The notes under the pieces are model-generated. The model did no database searches, was not told where the DNA came from, and was given only the letters and a program-made list of their open reading frames with translations. Source: an uncultured Bacilli bacterium (GTDB taxonomy: Bacteria; Bacillota_I; Bacilli_A; RF39; UBA660). Taken from it: 14,743 bases of DNA. Below are positions 6,663 to 14,275 of the stretch, in pieces. Where the stretch lies: assembly GCA_947627525.1 (NCBI GenBank), contig CANQWJ010000013.1, positions 1-14,743 of the forward strand. The letters are read 5' to 3'. Made by a program: the position numbers and the translations under genes. Each line of letters begins with the position of its first letter. Position 1 is the first letter of the stretch.

Positions 6663-6691
6663 TTGTTATTTTATATAAAATTAGATATAAT
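6663..6691 (+). promoter_or_regulatory. Promoter of the surface protease gene
   Basis: TTGTTA (6663-6668), exactly 17 bases, then a perfect TATAAT (6686-6691). The start near 6698 gives a very short leader of about 12 bases, beginning at or inside the GAGG ribosome site. Confidence 0.68.
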
Positions 6692-6709
6692 CTTTTTGAG
6701 GATATGAAT

Positions 6710-9562
6710 ATGAAGAAATATCAAAAAGAACATTTTCAAAGACGATTAATTTTTATTTGTGCCTTAGTTATTTTGGTTATTCTACTTTTTGGAATAATTC
6801 TTTTCTTATACCATAAATTTAATAATCAAGATGAAAATCTTACTATCTCTTTTGAAAATAATTCTTTTTTGCCTAATTTTGACCCTGATATTTATGATTA
6901 TTATCTTTTAACTAGTGATAGTGAGATTAAAGTTAAATGTTCTTTTGAAAAGAAAGAAGTAATTGGTTGTGATGAAGTTATTGATTTATCTAATTATTCT
7001 AATTATATTCATAAAATAATGGTTGATGATGTTGTTTATAATTTTTATATAAAAGTAAAAAAATCTGATAACGAAAAGAATATTTCTATTGATTCATTAT
7101 CTGTTGTTCCATCTAGTTGGACTAATAAGTATGTTGACCTTAATATCTTAGCAACTAGTTCTAATAAACTTACAAGCTATTCAATAGATAATGGTGCTTC
7201 TTGGCAAAGTTCTTCTACTTTTAAAATTCAAGAAAATGGGCATTATGACGTCATTGTTAAAGATGAATATGACAATGAGACAGCCGTTCGTCCACTTGAT
7301 ATTAATAATATTGATGAAGTTGCACCTGTTGGTGAAATAATTAAAGAGGTATCATCTAACGATAAGATTGTTTTAAGAGTTCTTGCGAAAGATGAAGAAT
7401 CAGGTATTAGTTCCTATAGTTGGAATGATGGCGATTTTAACTCAAAGGATACTTTAACTATTACTAAAAAAGGAACTTATTATGTCCGTATAAAAGATAA
7501 AGCAGGTAATATTTCTGAGCGTATTTCTATTAATATAAAAGATAGTGATTTTAAAAAACAAAAACAATTTGGTGTCGTTTTATATCGCAATGGAGCAGAT
7601 GAGATTACTAATGATTTCTTAGTATGTAGTACGAATACTAAATCATGTGTTGTTACTCTTCCAAATATCATAAGAGAAGATGGTAAAGTCTTAGGTTTTG
7701 GTAATGATAGTGTTGAATATGAGCAAGGAGAAAAAATAACTATTGATAAAAATCTTTTTTTAAAAGCGATAACAGAGAAGAAAATAGTTGCATCTTTCCA
7801 AGACAAAACTAGTGAAACTCCTAAAGAGTGTACTCTTTATAATAATGATAAATATTGTTATGTAACAACGCCAAAAATTAGTTTTTCTTCTGGTAAAGTA
7901 ATTGGTTGGAATACGAAAAAAGATGGTAATACAATTATGGCCAGTCCTAACTCAAAAATAAAGTTGTATGACGATAGCACTTTTTATGCTTTGACTTATA
8001 AACCATTAGTTGTTAAATTTGAGAAAAATGGGGCTGATTCTCTTTCTTCAACGAAAGAAGAATGTCGTCTTCGTAATGGTGAAACTTCTTGCCTTGTTAC
8101 GCTTCCTAGTGTTAAACGAAAAGGTAGTGAGGTTATTGGTTGGAGTACTAATAAAAATTCTAAAAAAGCAACCTATGGACCTAATGGTAAAATAGAAATT
8201 GATAGTGATAAAACTCTTTATGCAATTACGAAAAAGGATATATCTATTCATTTTGAAAAGAATGGGGTAGACTCTTTATCCAGTTCTTTAGAAAAGTGTA
8301 GCATTTATAATACTGACAAAGAATGTACAATTACGACACCACAAATATATCGTAGTTCAGCAACCATTTTAGGATGGAACACTTCTTCTAGTGCTCGTGA
8401 TAGTATTATTTCTGTGAATACTAAAATAACTGTTGATAAAGATGCGACTTATTATGCAATTACATCTAAAAAAGTAAGTGCTAAATTCCAAGAAAATGGT
8501 GCTGATAGTATTTCTTCTTCAGCATTATCTTGCACATTCTATAACAATAGTAATGGTTGTATTGTGGTCGCACCAAATATTACCCGCCCATCTTGGAATG
8601 TTTTGGGATGGAGCACTAACAAGAATGCTACTAGTGCTAGTATAAAGCAAGGTGATAAGGTGACGATTAAGGAAAATACTAATTATTATGCGATTACATC
8701 TAAAAAGGTTAGTGCTCGCTTTAATGTCAATAATGCTGATTACTTAGATAATTGTGATTTTAATGGTGAATATTGTTTAAAAACTTGTAATATTTATAAT
8801 ACCAGTAAAAGTTGTTCTATTTCTTTACCATGCATTTATAGTACTGGTAATGAGGTTCAGTTCTTTTCAATTAATTCTGATCCTAGTTCAACGGTTGGTT
8901 ATTCTCCAAGTATCAGTCTTAATCTTTATGATAATATTGAATTAAATGCCATTGTTGATAATCGTTATCGCAAAAAAACTTATAATATCGTTAAAACGAA
9001 AAAGTATGGTTATACTGCTGTGGAAACAGATGATGGATGTCCTAGTAATGTTTATAATAATTTCTATAATTTTATGGATCGTCTCTATAACAAAGCCCCA
9101 TATATTTTTAGAGCTGCAAAGGTAACTTTTTCAGGTACAGCAAACTTCACGGAGACTTGGGGAAGTTATGCTGGAATGACTTATGGTAAAGCGATAGGTT
9201 ACCGTAATGTCGATTTAAAATGTCCAGATGAATATTCAACATATTATATTCAAACAATGGTTCATGAACTAACACATAGTTGGGATAGTTACTTTAAGGC
9301 CGCTTATGGTACAGCTTTAAGTGATACTAGTGATTTCGAAAATCTTTATAATAAATATGTCAATGCTTCTAAGAGACCTCTACGCGATTATGCCTATACA
9401 AATATGAGCGAGTTTGTTGCGGATGTCTATGCTTGGTATTATTTCCTATATATTGACACAAATAATCCCCCTAAAGTCATTAAAAATAATATCTATTATC
9501 CTAGTGACATGAAAAAGGTTATGGAAAAATATATTAAGATTGCTAAAAATGGTTATAAATAA
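6710..9562 (+). CDS. Membrane-anchored zinc protease, anthrax lethal factor/Pro-Pro endopeptidase type, with Ig-like and InlB-type repeats
   Basis: A 950-residue type II membrane protein. Residues 1-10 are charged and about 12-31 form one membrane segment (LIFICALVILVILLFGIILF), so the rest faces outside. About 120-280 hold two bacterial Ig-like domains (YSIDNGASWQ ... NGHYDVIVKDEYDN and YSWNDGDF ... GTYYVRIKDKAGN). Six tandem InlB/Flg_new-like repeats start near residues 288, 360, 434, 511, 589 and 667, each with a close cysteine pair. The C-terminal 190 residues are the protease: HELTH (H852, E853, H856), Y894 and E901 in DYAYTNMSEFVAD. The gap from H856 to E901 is 45 and from Y894 to E901 is 7, the same as lethal factor H690/E735 and Y728/E735. 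ATG 6710 is eight bases after GAGG; the ATG at 6704 is only two bases away, so 6710 is preferred. It has its own promoter and terminator. Substrate unknown; Pro-Pro cleavage is only a guess from relatives. Confidence 0.87.
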   Translation: MKKYQKEHFQRRLIFICALVILVILLFGIILFLYHKFNNQDENLTISFENNSFLPNFDPDIYDYYLLTSDSEIKVKCSFEKKEVIGCDEVIDLSNYSNYIHKIMVDDVVYNFYIKVKKSDNEKNISIDSLSVVPSSWTNKYVDLNILATSSNKLTSYSIDNGASWQSSSTFKIQENGHYDVIVKDEYDNETAVRPLDINNIDEVAPVGEIIKEVSSNDKIVLRVLAKDEESGISSYSWNDGDFNSKDTLTITKKGTYYVRIKDKAGNISERISINIKDSDFKKQKQFGVVLYRNGADEITNDFLVCSTNTKSCVVTLPNIIREDGKVLGFGNDSVEYEQGEKITIDKNLFLKAITEKKIVASFQDKTSETPKECTLYNNDKYCYVTTPKISFSSGKVIGWNTKKDGNTIMASPNSKIKLYDDSTFYALTYKPLVVKFEKNGADSLSSTKEECRLRNGETSCLVTLPSVKRKGSEVIGWSTNKNSKKATYGPNGKIEIDSDKTLYAITKKDISIHFEKNGVDSLSSSLEKCSIYNTDKECTITTPQIYRSSATILGWNTSSSARDSIISVNTKITVDKDATYYAITSKKVSAKFQENGADSISSSALSCTFYNNSNGCIVVAPNITRPSWNVLGWSTNKNATSASIKQGDKVTIKENTNYYAITSKKVSARFNVNNADYLDNCDFNGEYCLKTCNIYNTSKSCSISLPCIYSTGNEVQFFSINSDPSSTVGYSPSISLNLYDNIELNAIVDNRYRKKTYNIVKTKKYGYTAVETDDGCPSNVYNNFYNFMDRLYNKAPYIFRAAKVTFSGTANFTETWGSYAGMTYGKAIGYRNVDLKCPDEYSTYYIQTMVHELTHSWDSYFKAAYGTALSDTSDFENLYNKYVNASKRPLRDYAYTNMSEFVADVYAWYYFLYIDTNNPPKVIKNNIYYPSDMKKVMEKYIKIAKNGYK
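7571..8965 (+). repeat. Six tandem InlB-type protein repeats (72-78 codons each) inside the protease gene
   Basis: Units begin near 7571, 7787, 8009, 8240, 8474 and 8708, at intervals of 72, 74, 77, 78 and 78 codons. The shared pattern is F.KNGADSLSS, C-x8-C (x6 in the first unit), a P..R stretch, VLGWST, and D.T.YAIT before the next unit. The last unit lacks the GW motif and has extra cysteines. DNA similarity between units is modest, so they are old duplications rather than an actively expanding array. Confidence 0.85.
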
Positions 9563-9568
9563 AAAATT

Positions 9569-9591
9569 GAACTTAAATAGTTCTTTTTTTT
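9569..9591 (+). terminator. Probable terminator after the protease gene
   Basis: GAACT (9569-9573) and AGTTC (9579-9583) form a 5-bp stem with a TAAAT loop, followed by eight T (9584-9591). The stem is short but the T run is long and it sits right after the stop codon. Confidence 0.5.
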
Positions 9592-9623
9592 GCTTTTTTA
9601 TGGAAAAATAAATTGAGTTATTG

Positions 9624-9629
9624 TATAAT
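9624..9629 (+). promoter_or_regulatory. Possible -10 box of the SUKH/DUF4272 gene pair
   Basis: A perfect TATAAT at 9624-9629 lies in the only gap before the gene pair, after the terminator at 9569-9591. No convincing -35 box is found at 16-18 bases, so the promoter may be weak or use an activator. Confidence 0.35.
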
Positions 9630-9671
9630 GATATTATTGATAATTGGGGAAGAATAAAAAGGAGGACACAT

Positions 9672-11906
9672 ATGATGAACAATAGTAGTGGTTTCTTATT
9701 GAAAATTCATATGGAAGAAAAAGGTAAAACAACTGAAATACATTTAAATAAAGAAAGACATTCATTTGTTTTTGTTGATGATGAGTGTGTTTCTGATTTA
9801 GTCGTTCCAGAATTTATAGTATTAGAAGTTGAGAAACTTTTAAATGATATAAGTAATACTGAAGAAAATGGTAATTGTTATGTTGAGATTGAGAAAAATG
9901 GTTCAACAGTTAGAGAATATGATCATAAAAAAGTATCATTAATCAGAAAAAAAATTACTAAAGTCAGCATAAAAGATTTTTTAAACGATCAAAGTAATAT
10001 TAAAATAAATGATTATTATGTTGATACTATTGAAAAGAAATATGGCACTTCTCTTCCTCAAGACTTAAAACGATTAGTATCATATACAACTAATGGTGTT
10101 ATTTTTGATAGTGCTGATGACTTTTATATGTTATCACATGCTGAAATAATTGATTATAAGAATGATATAAAGTCTTTTATTCCTCTATTTACTAGAAATA
10201 ATAAGAATTATATCGGTTTTGATTATGAGCATTTATTATATAAAGAGTTTATTTCACAAAAAGAGAGAAAGAGTTCTTTTGTCTTAGCTGATTTATTAAA
10301 AGATGATGAAATTGAAGTTCTTGATGTGAATGACATTAATAGTAAAAAAGAAAATACTACTACTGCTGAAGAAGAAAAAGTATCACAAGAATATGAAGAG
10401 ACAATTAAGAACATTGATGTTCAACTTGAAAGATTAAGTACTGGTCTAGAAAAAACAGAAATAACATTTCCATCACCACAAGAAAAGAAAGAAAATAAGG
10501 AAATTGATGATGAAGAATATCATCAAGAAGTAGTTGATACAGTTAGAAAAGCTTTAAATAAAATAGAAGAGACTAACACTTTAATTGATGAGATAGATAG
10601 TAACTTCAAAAGTGCTCAAAAAACAAAAGAAAAAGATGTTAAAAATACTTCTAAAAAAGAAAAAAATGAAAAAGTTGAAGTAAAATCAAAAAAAGCTGAT
10701 AATAAGAAATTAACTAATTTAATGATTAAAACTTTGAATAGTAGTATTGATAACTATCAAATTGATTTTAATGAAACAGCTAAATTAGTTGTTGAACATT
10801 TACCTTATTACGAAATTTCTTCTAATTTTGACGTCATTCAAATACCAGAAATAGAAATGGATAAGATAACACTTCTTCCTAATAGTGAAATCGATTTAGG
10901 AAAGTTTAAATTAAAAGTTTCTAAATTAGATAATAATATTGTTGATTTAGTTGTCGTTTCAGCATCTTCTATCCTTAATCAAGAAGGTAGTAAAGTTAAG
11001 AAACAAGATCATATTGTTTTAGATCTACACAATGAATTTAGTTTACGTCTTAATAAGAGTGAAGCCATGGAGTCCTGGTCATTAAAAATGGAAAAATCAA
11101 CTTTTGAAACTGAACTTCGTAATATTGATTATCTAAAAGTAATTTCTTTGATTGCGAAGACACCTTCATATAAGAGCCTTGGTAATATTGAAAAATATGA
11201 ATTATCTAAATCAGTAATGTTATTTATTGACTTTGTCATGAAAAAAGAAGAATATGATAAATTAAAAGAATTATATCGTATCATTGAAAAAGAACCAACT
11301 CTTTATGAAGAATACATTACTAAATATAATATTGATTGTTCAAATGAATTAAACAATGTTTTCCCTACTTATGATAGTAAAAAGACTTATTCTATGAAAT
11401 TGAATTATATAAATGGTTTAGTAAATGCTAAATGGTTAGATTATCCAAGATATATATTTGGAACATTAAATTGTTTTTCAAATGATCCTTTTCTTGAAGA
11501 ATTTGCTTGTCAATTGAATGATAGTTTAACAGAGACAGATTTTTCTGATTATTTGAAGAGATTATTTAGTACTTCTAATTTGTTTTCTGATTTAGATGAA
11601 ATAGGACAAGAAAATTTAGATAAGTGTTTAGATTACTTATCTGTGTTATACAAACATAATCCAATTATTGGTGAAGAGAATAAATACAAAATAGAACGTG
11701 AATTTATGATAGGAGCCACAGATGAAGATATTTCTTTGCTAATATCTAAATTGTGTCGTCGTGGTATTAAAGATTATTCTACTTTCATTGAATATGAGAG
11801 TGTCATGAAAGAAAAATATCGTTTGGGTAGTCTTAAATATCCACTTTATTCAGAAGATTTTGGAATAGAAGAAATTAGAAATGGTGGTGAGTATGATGAA
11901 TACTAG
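9672..11906 (+). CDS. Large protein with SUKH (SMI1/KNR4)-like domain and E/K-rich linker
   Basis: A 744-residue protein with no signal peptide or membrane segment, so presumably cytoplasmic. Residues 5-90 are a beta-rich domain (FLLKIHMEEKGKTTEIHLNK). About 115-195 resemble a SUKH domain: VDTIEKKYGTSLPQDLKRLV, a TTNGV turn, FYMLSHAEIID, FIPLF and NYIGFDYEHL, in the expected order. About 210-355 are a low-complexity linker rich in E, K and D. About 360-450 look beta-rich (ITLLPNSEIDLGKFKLKVSK), and the rest to 744 is mostly helical with no recognised domain. SUKH domains elsewhere act as immunity proteins against toxins or as binding modules. AAAGGAGG (9658-9665) is six bases before ATG 9672; ATG 9675, nine bases away, is also possible. 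It overlaps the next gene by 11 bases. SUKH call: moderate; overall role unknown. Confidence 0.8.
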   Translation: MMNNSSGFLLKIHMEEKGKTTEIHLNKERHSFVFVDDECVSDLVVPEFIVLEVEKLLNDISNTEENGNCYVEIEKNGSTVREYDHKKVSLIRKKITKVSIKDFLNDQSNIKINDYYVDTIEKKYGTSLPQDLKRLVSYTTNGVIFDSADDFYMLSHAEIIDYKNDIKSFIPLFTRNNKNYIGFDYEHLLYKEFISQKERKSSFVLADLLKDDEIEVLDVNDINSKKENTTTAEEEKVSQEYEETIKNIDVQLERLSTGLEKTEITFPSPQEKKENKEIDDEEYHQEVVDTVRKALNKIEETNTLIDEIDSNFKSAQKTKEKDVKNTSKKEKNEKVEVKSKKADNKKLTNLMIKTLNSSIDNYQIDFNETAKLVVEHLPYYEISSNFDVIQIPEIEMDKITLLPNSEIDLGKFKLKVSKLDNNIVDLVVVSASSILNQEGSKVKKQDHIVLDLHNEFSLRLNKSEAMESWSLKMEKSTFETELRNIDYLKVISLIAKTPSYKSLGNIEKYELSKSVMLFIDFVMKKEEYDKLKELYRIIEKEPTLYEEYITKYNIDCSNELNNVFPTYDSKKTYSMKLNYINGLVNAKWLDYPRYIFGTLNCFSNDPFLEEFACQLNDSLTETDFSDYLKRLFSTSNLFSDLDEIGQENLDKCLDYLSVLYKHNPIIGEENKYKIEREFMIGATDEDISLLISKLCRRGIKDYSTFIEYESVMKEKYRLGSLKYPLYSEDFGIEEIRNGGEYDEY

Positions 11907-14253
11907 ACCTAAAAAGGAGACTAATAAAGTTAACAATGTTCGATACAGTAATAAAAACGTTGGTTTTTCTCTTTCTATTCCAGATAATTGGATGGAAGTT
12001 AAAAAGTCATCATATCTTGATTTAGGGATTAATAATAACACTTTATGTACCTTTGTCGTTGATAAATTTACATATCTTTCAGTCATTTTCAGTGGTTTTT
12101 GTACAGAAACCGAATTTAAAAAAATAGATATTGCTAAAGAAGATTTACCATTTCAACTTTTATATGAAAAAAATCTTACTTATAAAAATATACTTGCTAA
12201 ACAATTGGTAATATCAAAAGATAACAAGAAACTTATTAATACTTTTTGTGTAATTAATGGAATGTTGGTTGATTTTATTATTAATGTCAGTTTAAAAAAT
12301 AAGAATTTTGATAAGTCAAAGTTAAGTAATGATAATAATTTTAAAACAATTAATAGTGTATTAAATACGTTGGAGGTCCATGAACCAGTTAATCCACCAA
12401 TTTATGTTGATAAAGACATATCTGATACGAAAGAAGTAAAAATGGTTAATGATAAAGAAGCGATGACTAAAATCATCCTTCCACAAAGACCAGCTGAAGT
12501 AATAATTGAGAATGAATGCAAATATCGCAATATTTTGATGCCAGAATTTTATTTAAAATATGTTAATAATGGTAAGACAAAGTTGAGTGTTATTGATAAA
12601 GAAGTATACTTTATTGATAGAAATAATCATTATCGAAGTGTTAGTGTCAATGATGACTTACTAAAGAGTATAAGTTCTGTTTTAGAGAAAAATTGGATAG
12701 AATTGGAGACAATGGATTGTGGATATCAAAAAATTACAACAGATTCATATTTCTCTGTTAAACTTGATCATTCTTATTTATATATAGATGTTAATAAGTG
12801 TGAGGGCTTTGGCATTTTTGATAATATTGTGCGCATGGTTCAAGAATATGTTTCTTTTGATTATTCGGAAGAAACACCACTTGAAGACAATATCGAAATA
12901 AAGGAAGAAGGCCAAGCCCCTTTAGAAGAAGATGTGGATGAAATAATGCCCGTTTTAAAGGAGATTCGCGAAAAGGATATTACTGAAAAAATGCCAATTC
13001 CAGAAAGCGAAGAGGAAGAACCTGTTTTGTCACAAGAAGATGTTGTTGAAAACAATGTAGTTGTTCCTGTTACAGTAGAAACACCAATTGCTGAAGGAGA
13101 AAGCCAAGAAAAGGTTTCTAAACCTGATCCTTCTTTAGAAGAAAAGGAAGTACCTAATCCTAATTATGAAAATATAGAGTTTTTAGAATATTTTCATAAT
13201 GTTGATGGACATAACTCTTTTAGATTCTTATTCCCTGTTAATAGTGGTGAAAAAGTTGAACGTGATTTTAACGTTTTTGATATTCAAAATGGTGAAGACA
13301 TAAATTATCGTATCTTTATCTTTAAATGTGAAACAAAAGAAAAATATGAAAATAAGTTACAAGATTGGATGAATAAAAATGTTCAGTCTAGTAATTCAAG
13401 AATTGTTGATGAACGAGAAGAAAAGAATGACTCTATTTCTATAAAAACATTTATTCTTGACAATGGAAGATTCTATAAAGTTGTTTATGTTTCAGAATAC
13501 TTGATTGCGGTTTCAGGACTTGCAGTTACTGAGATGATGTCTTTTGCTGATCATGCCTTAAAGACAGTGGAGATTGGGGAAGATAATCGTTCAAATATTG
13601 AAGCATTAAATCGTAAGATGAATAGTATTAATATCTTACAACAACAAGGTATACCTTATATTGATGAATTACCACCTCTTCCAAGTAGTTATGAAATAGT
13701 AGGTAAAACTTATGATGAGATTATTAAGCGTGCAATTGCTTTATGTATTTGTTGTAACTATGCTAGTGATATTGTTTCTAACAAAAAGAAAAAATATATC
13801 AAAGAATCTAAAAAGTTCTTTAACAAATTATTAGATAAATACAATGTTAAAGATATTATGACTAAAGAAGAATGCGACCTATTTGAAAAGGGAAATCGTG
13901 ACGTTGCGGTTCAAATATCTTGGCAATTTGAAGGATGCGCTATTCTTTTATGGGCTTTAGGATTATTAGAACAAATTAGTTATCCTGATACACTTGTTAA
14001 TCCTGATGAAATTACTAGTATAATATCTTCAAGTGATAGTTATAATGATTTTGTTCAAAAATGTGACTTTCGTTCAGTTGAAGAAATATTGGATTTAGCT
14101 GATTTGACATACCGTTATAATTGGTATTGTGTAGATGCTCAAATTGAAGGAGAAGAGCCAAAAATTAATTCAGAAGTTGTCGTTGAAAGATATCGTGCTT
14201 TAAAATGGTTATTAACTGATGAAAAATGGGATAAGGTTGATGTAAATACATAA
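11896..14253 (+). CDS. Multidomain protein: two PsbP/DUF1795-like domains and C-terminal DUF4272
   Basis: A 785-residue protein with no signal peptide. Residues about 15-150 (VGFSLSIPDNWMEVKKSSYL) and about 425-560 (FRFLFPVNSGEKVERDFNVF) look like two PsbP/DUF1795-type alpha/beta domains. Between them lie a beta-rich domain (about 205-335) resembling the N terminus of the upstream protein and an acidic, proline-containing linker (about 340-422). About 586-782 match DUF4272: a lead-in with ELPPLP, YDEIIKRAIALCICCNYA, SWQFEGCAILLWALGLLEQ, EILDLADLTYRYNWYCVDA and YRALKWLLTDEKWDKVD. ATG 11896 is five bases after GGTGA (11886-11890); ATG 11881 and 11893 are in frame but badly spaced. It overlaps the SUKH gene by 11 bases, so the two are translated together. 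Function unknown; DUF4272 proteins turn up near secreted toxin and immunity genes in other bacteria, but no toxin is visible here. Confidence 0.8.
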   Translation: MNTRPKKETNKVNNVRYSNKNVGFSLSIPDNWMEVKKSSYLDLGINNNTLCTFVVDKFTYLSVIFSGFCTETEFKKIDIAKEDLPFQLLYEKNLTYKNILAKQLVISKDNKKLINTFCVINGMLVDFIINVSLKNKNFDKSKLSNDNNFKTINSVLNTLEVHEPVNPPIYVDKDISDTKEVKMVNDKEAMTKIILPQRPAEVIIENECKYRNILMPEFYLKYVNNGKTKLSVIDKEVYFIDRNNHYRSVSVNDDLLKSISSVLEKNWIELETMDCGYQKITTDSYFSVKLDHSYLYIDVNKCEGFGIFDNIVRMVQEYVSFDYSEETPLEDNIEIKEEGQAPLEEDVDEIMPVLKEIREKDITEKMPIPESEEEEPVLSQEDVVENNVVVPVTVETPIAEGESQEKVSKPDPSLEEKEVPNPNYENIEFLEYFHNVDGHNSFRFLFPVNSGEKVERDFNVFDIQNGEDINYRIFIFKCETKEKYENKLQDWMNKNVQSSNSRIVDEREEKNDSISIKTFILDNGRFYKVVYVSEYLIAVSGLAVTEMMSFADHALKTVEIGEDNRSNIEALNRKMNSINILQQQGIPYIDELPPLPSSYEIVGKTYDEIIKRAIALCICCNYASDIVSNKKKKYIKESKKFFNKLLDKYNVKDIMTKEECDLFEKGNRDVAVQISWQFEGCAILLWALGLLEQISYPDTLVNPDEITSIISSSDSYNDFVQKCDFRSVEEILDLADLTYRYNWYCVDAQIEGEEPKINSEVVVERYRALKWLLTDEKWDKVDVNT

Positions 14254-14275
14254 GAAGTATTTGGTGGTGAAGTAG

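Noticed and set aside
7571..8965. CRISPR or other DNA-level repeat array
   Set aside because: The repetition is at protein level (72-78 codons) inside one open frame, with diverged DNA and no short direct repeats or spacers.
9621..9671. TTG start at 9621 for the SUKH protein
   Set aside because: It overlaps the TATAAT box and lacks a ribosome site, whereas AAAGGAGG stands just before ATG 9672.
12861..13055. Minus-strand serine-rich open frame opposite the DUF4272 gene
   Set aside because: It is the antisense of the acidic GAA/GAT-rich linker, has no ribosome site, and its serine bias comes from complementing those codons.
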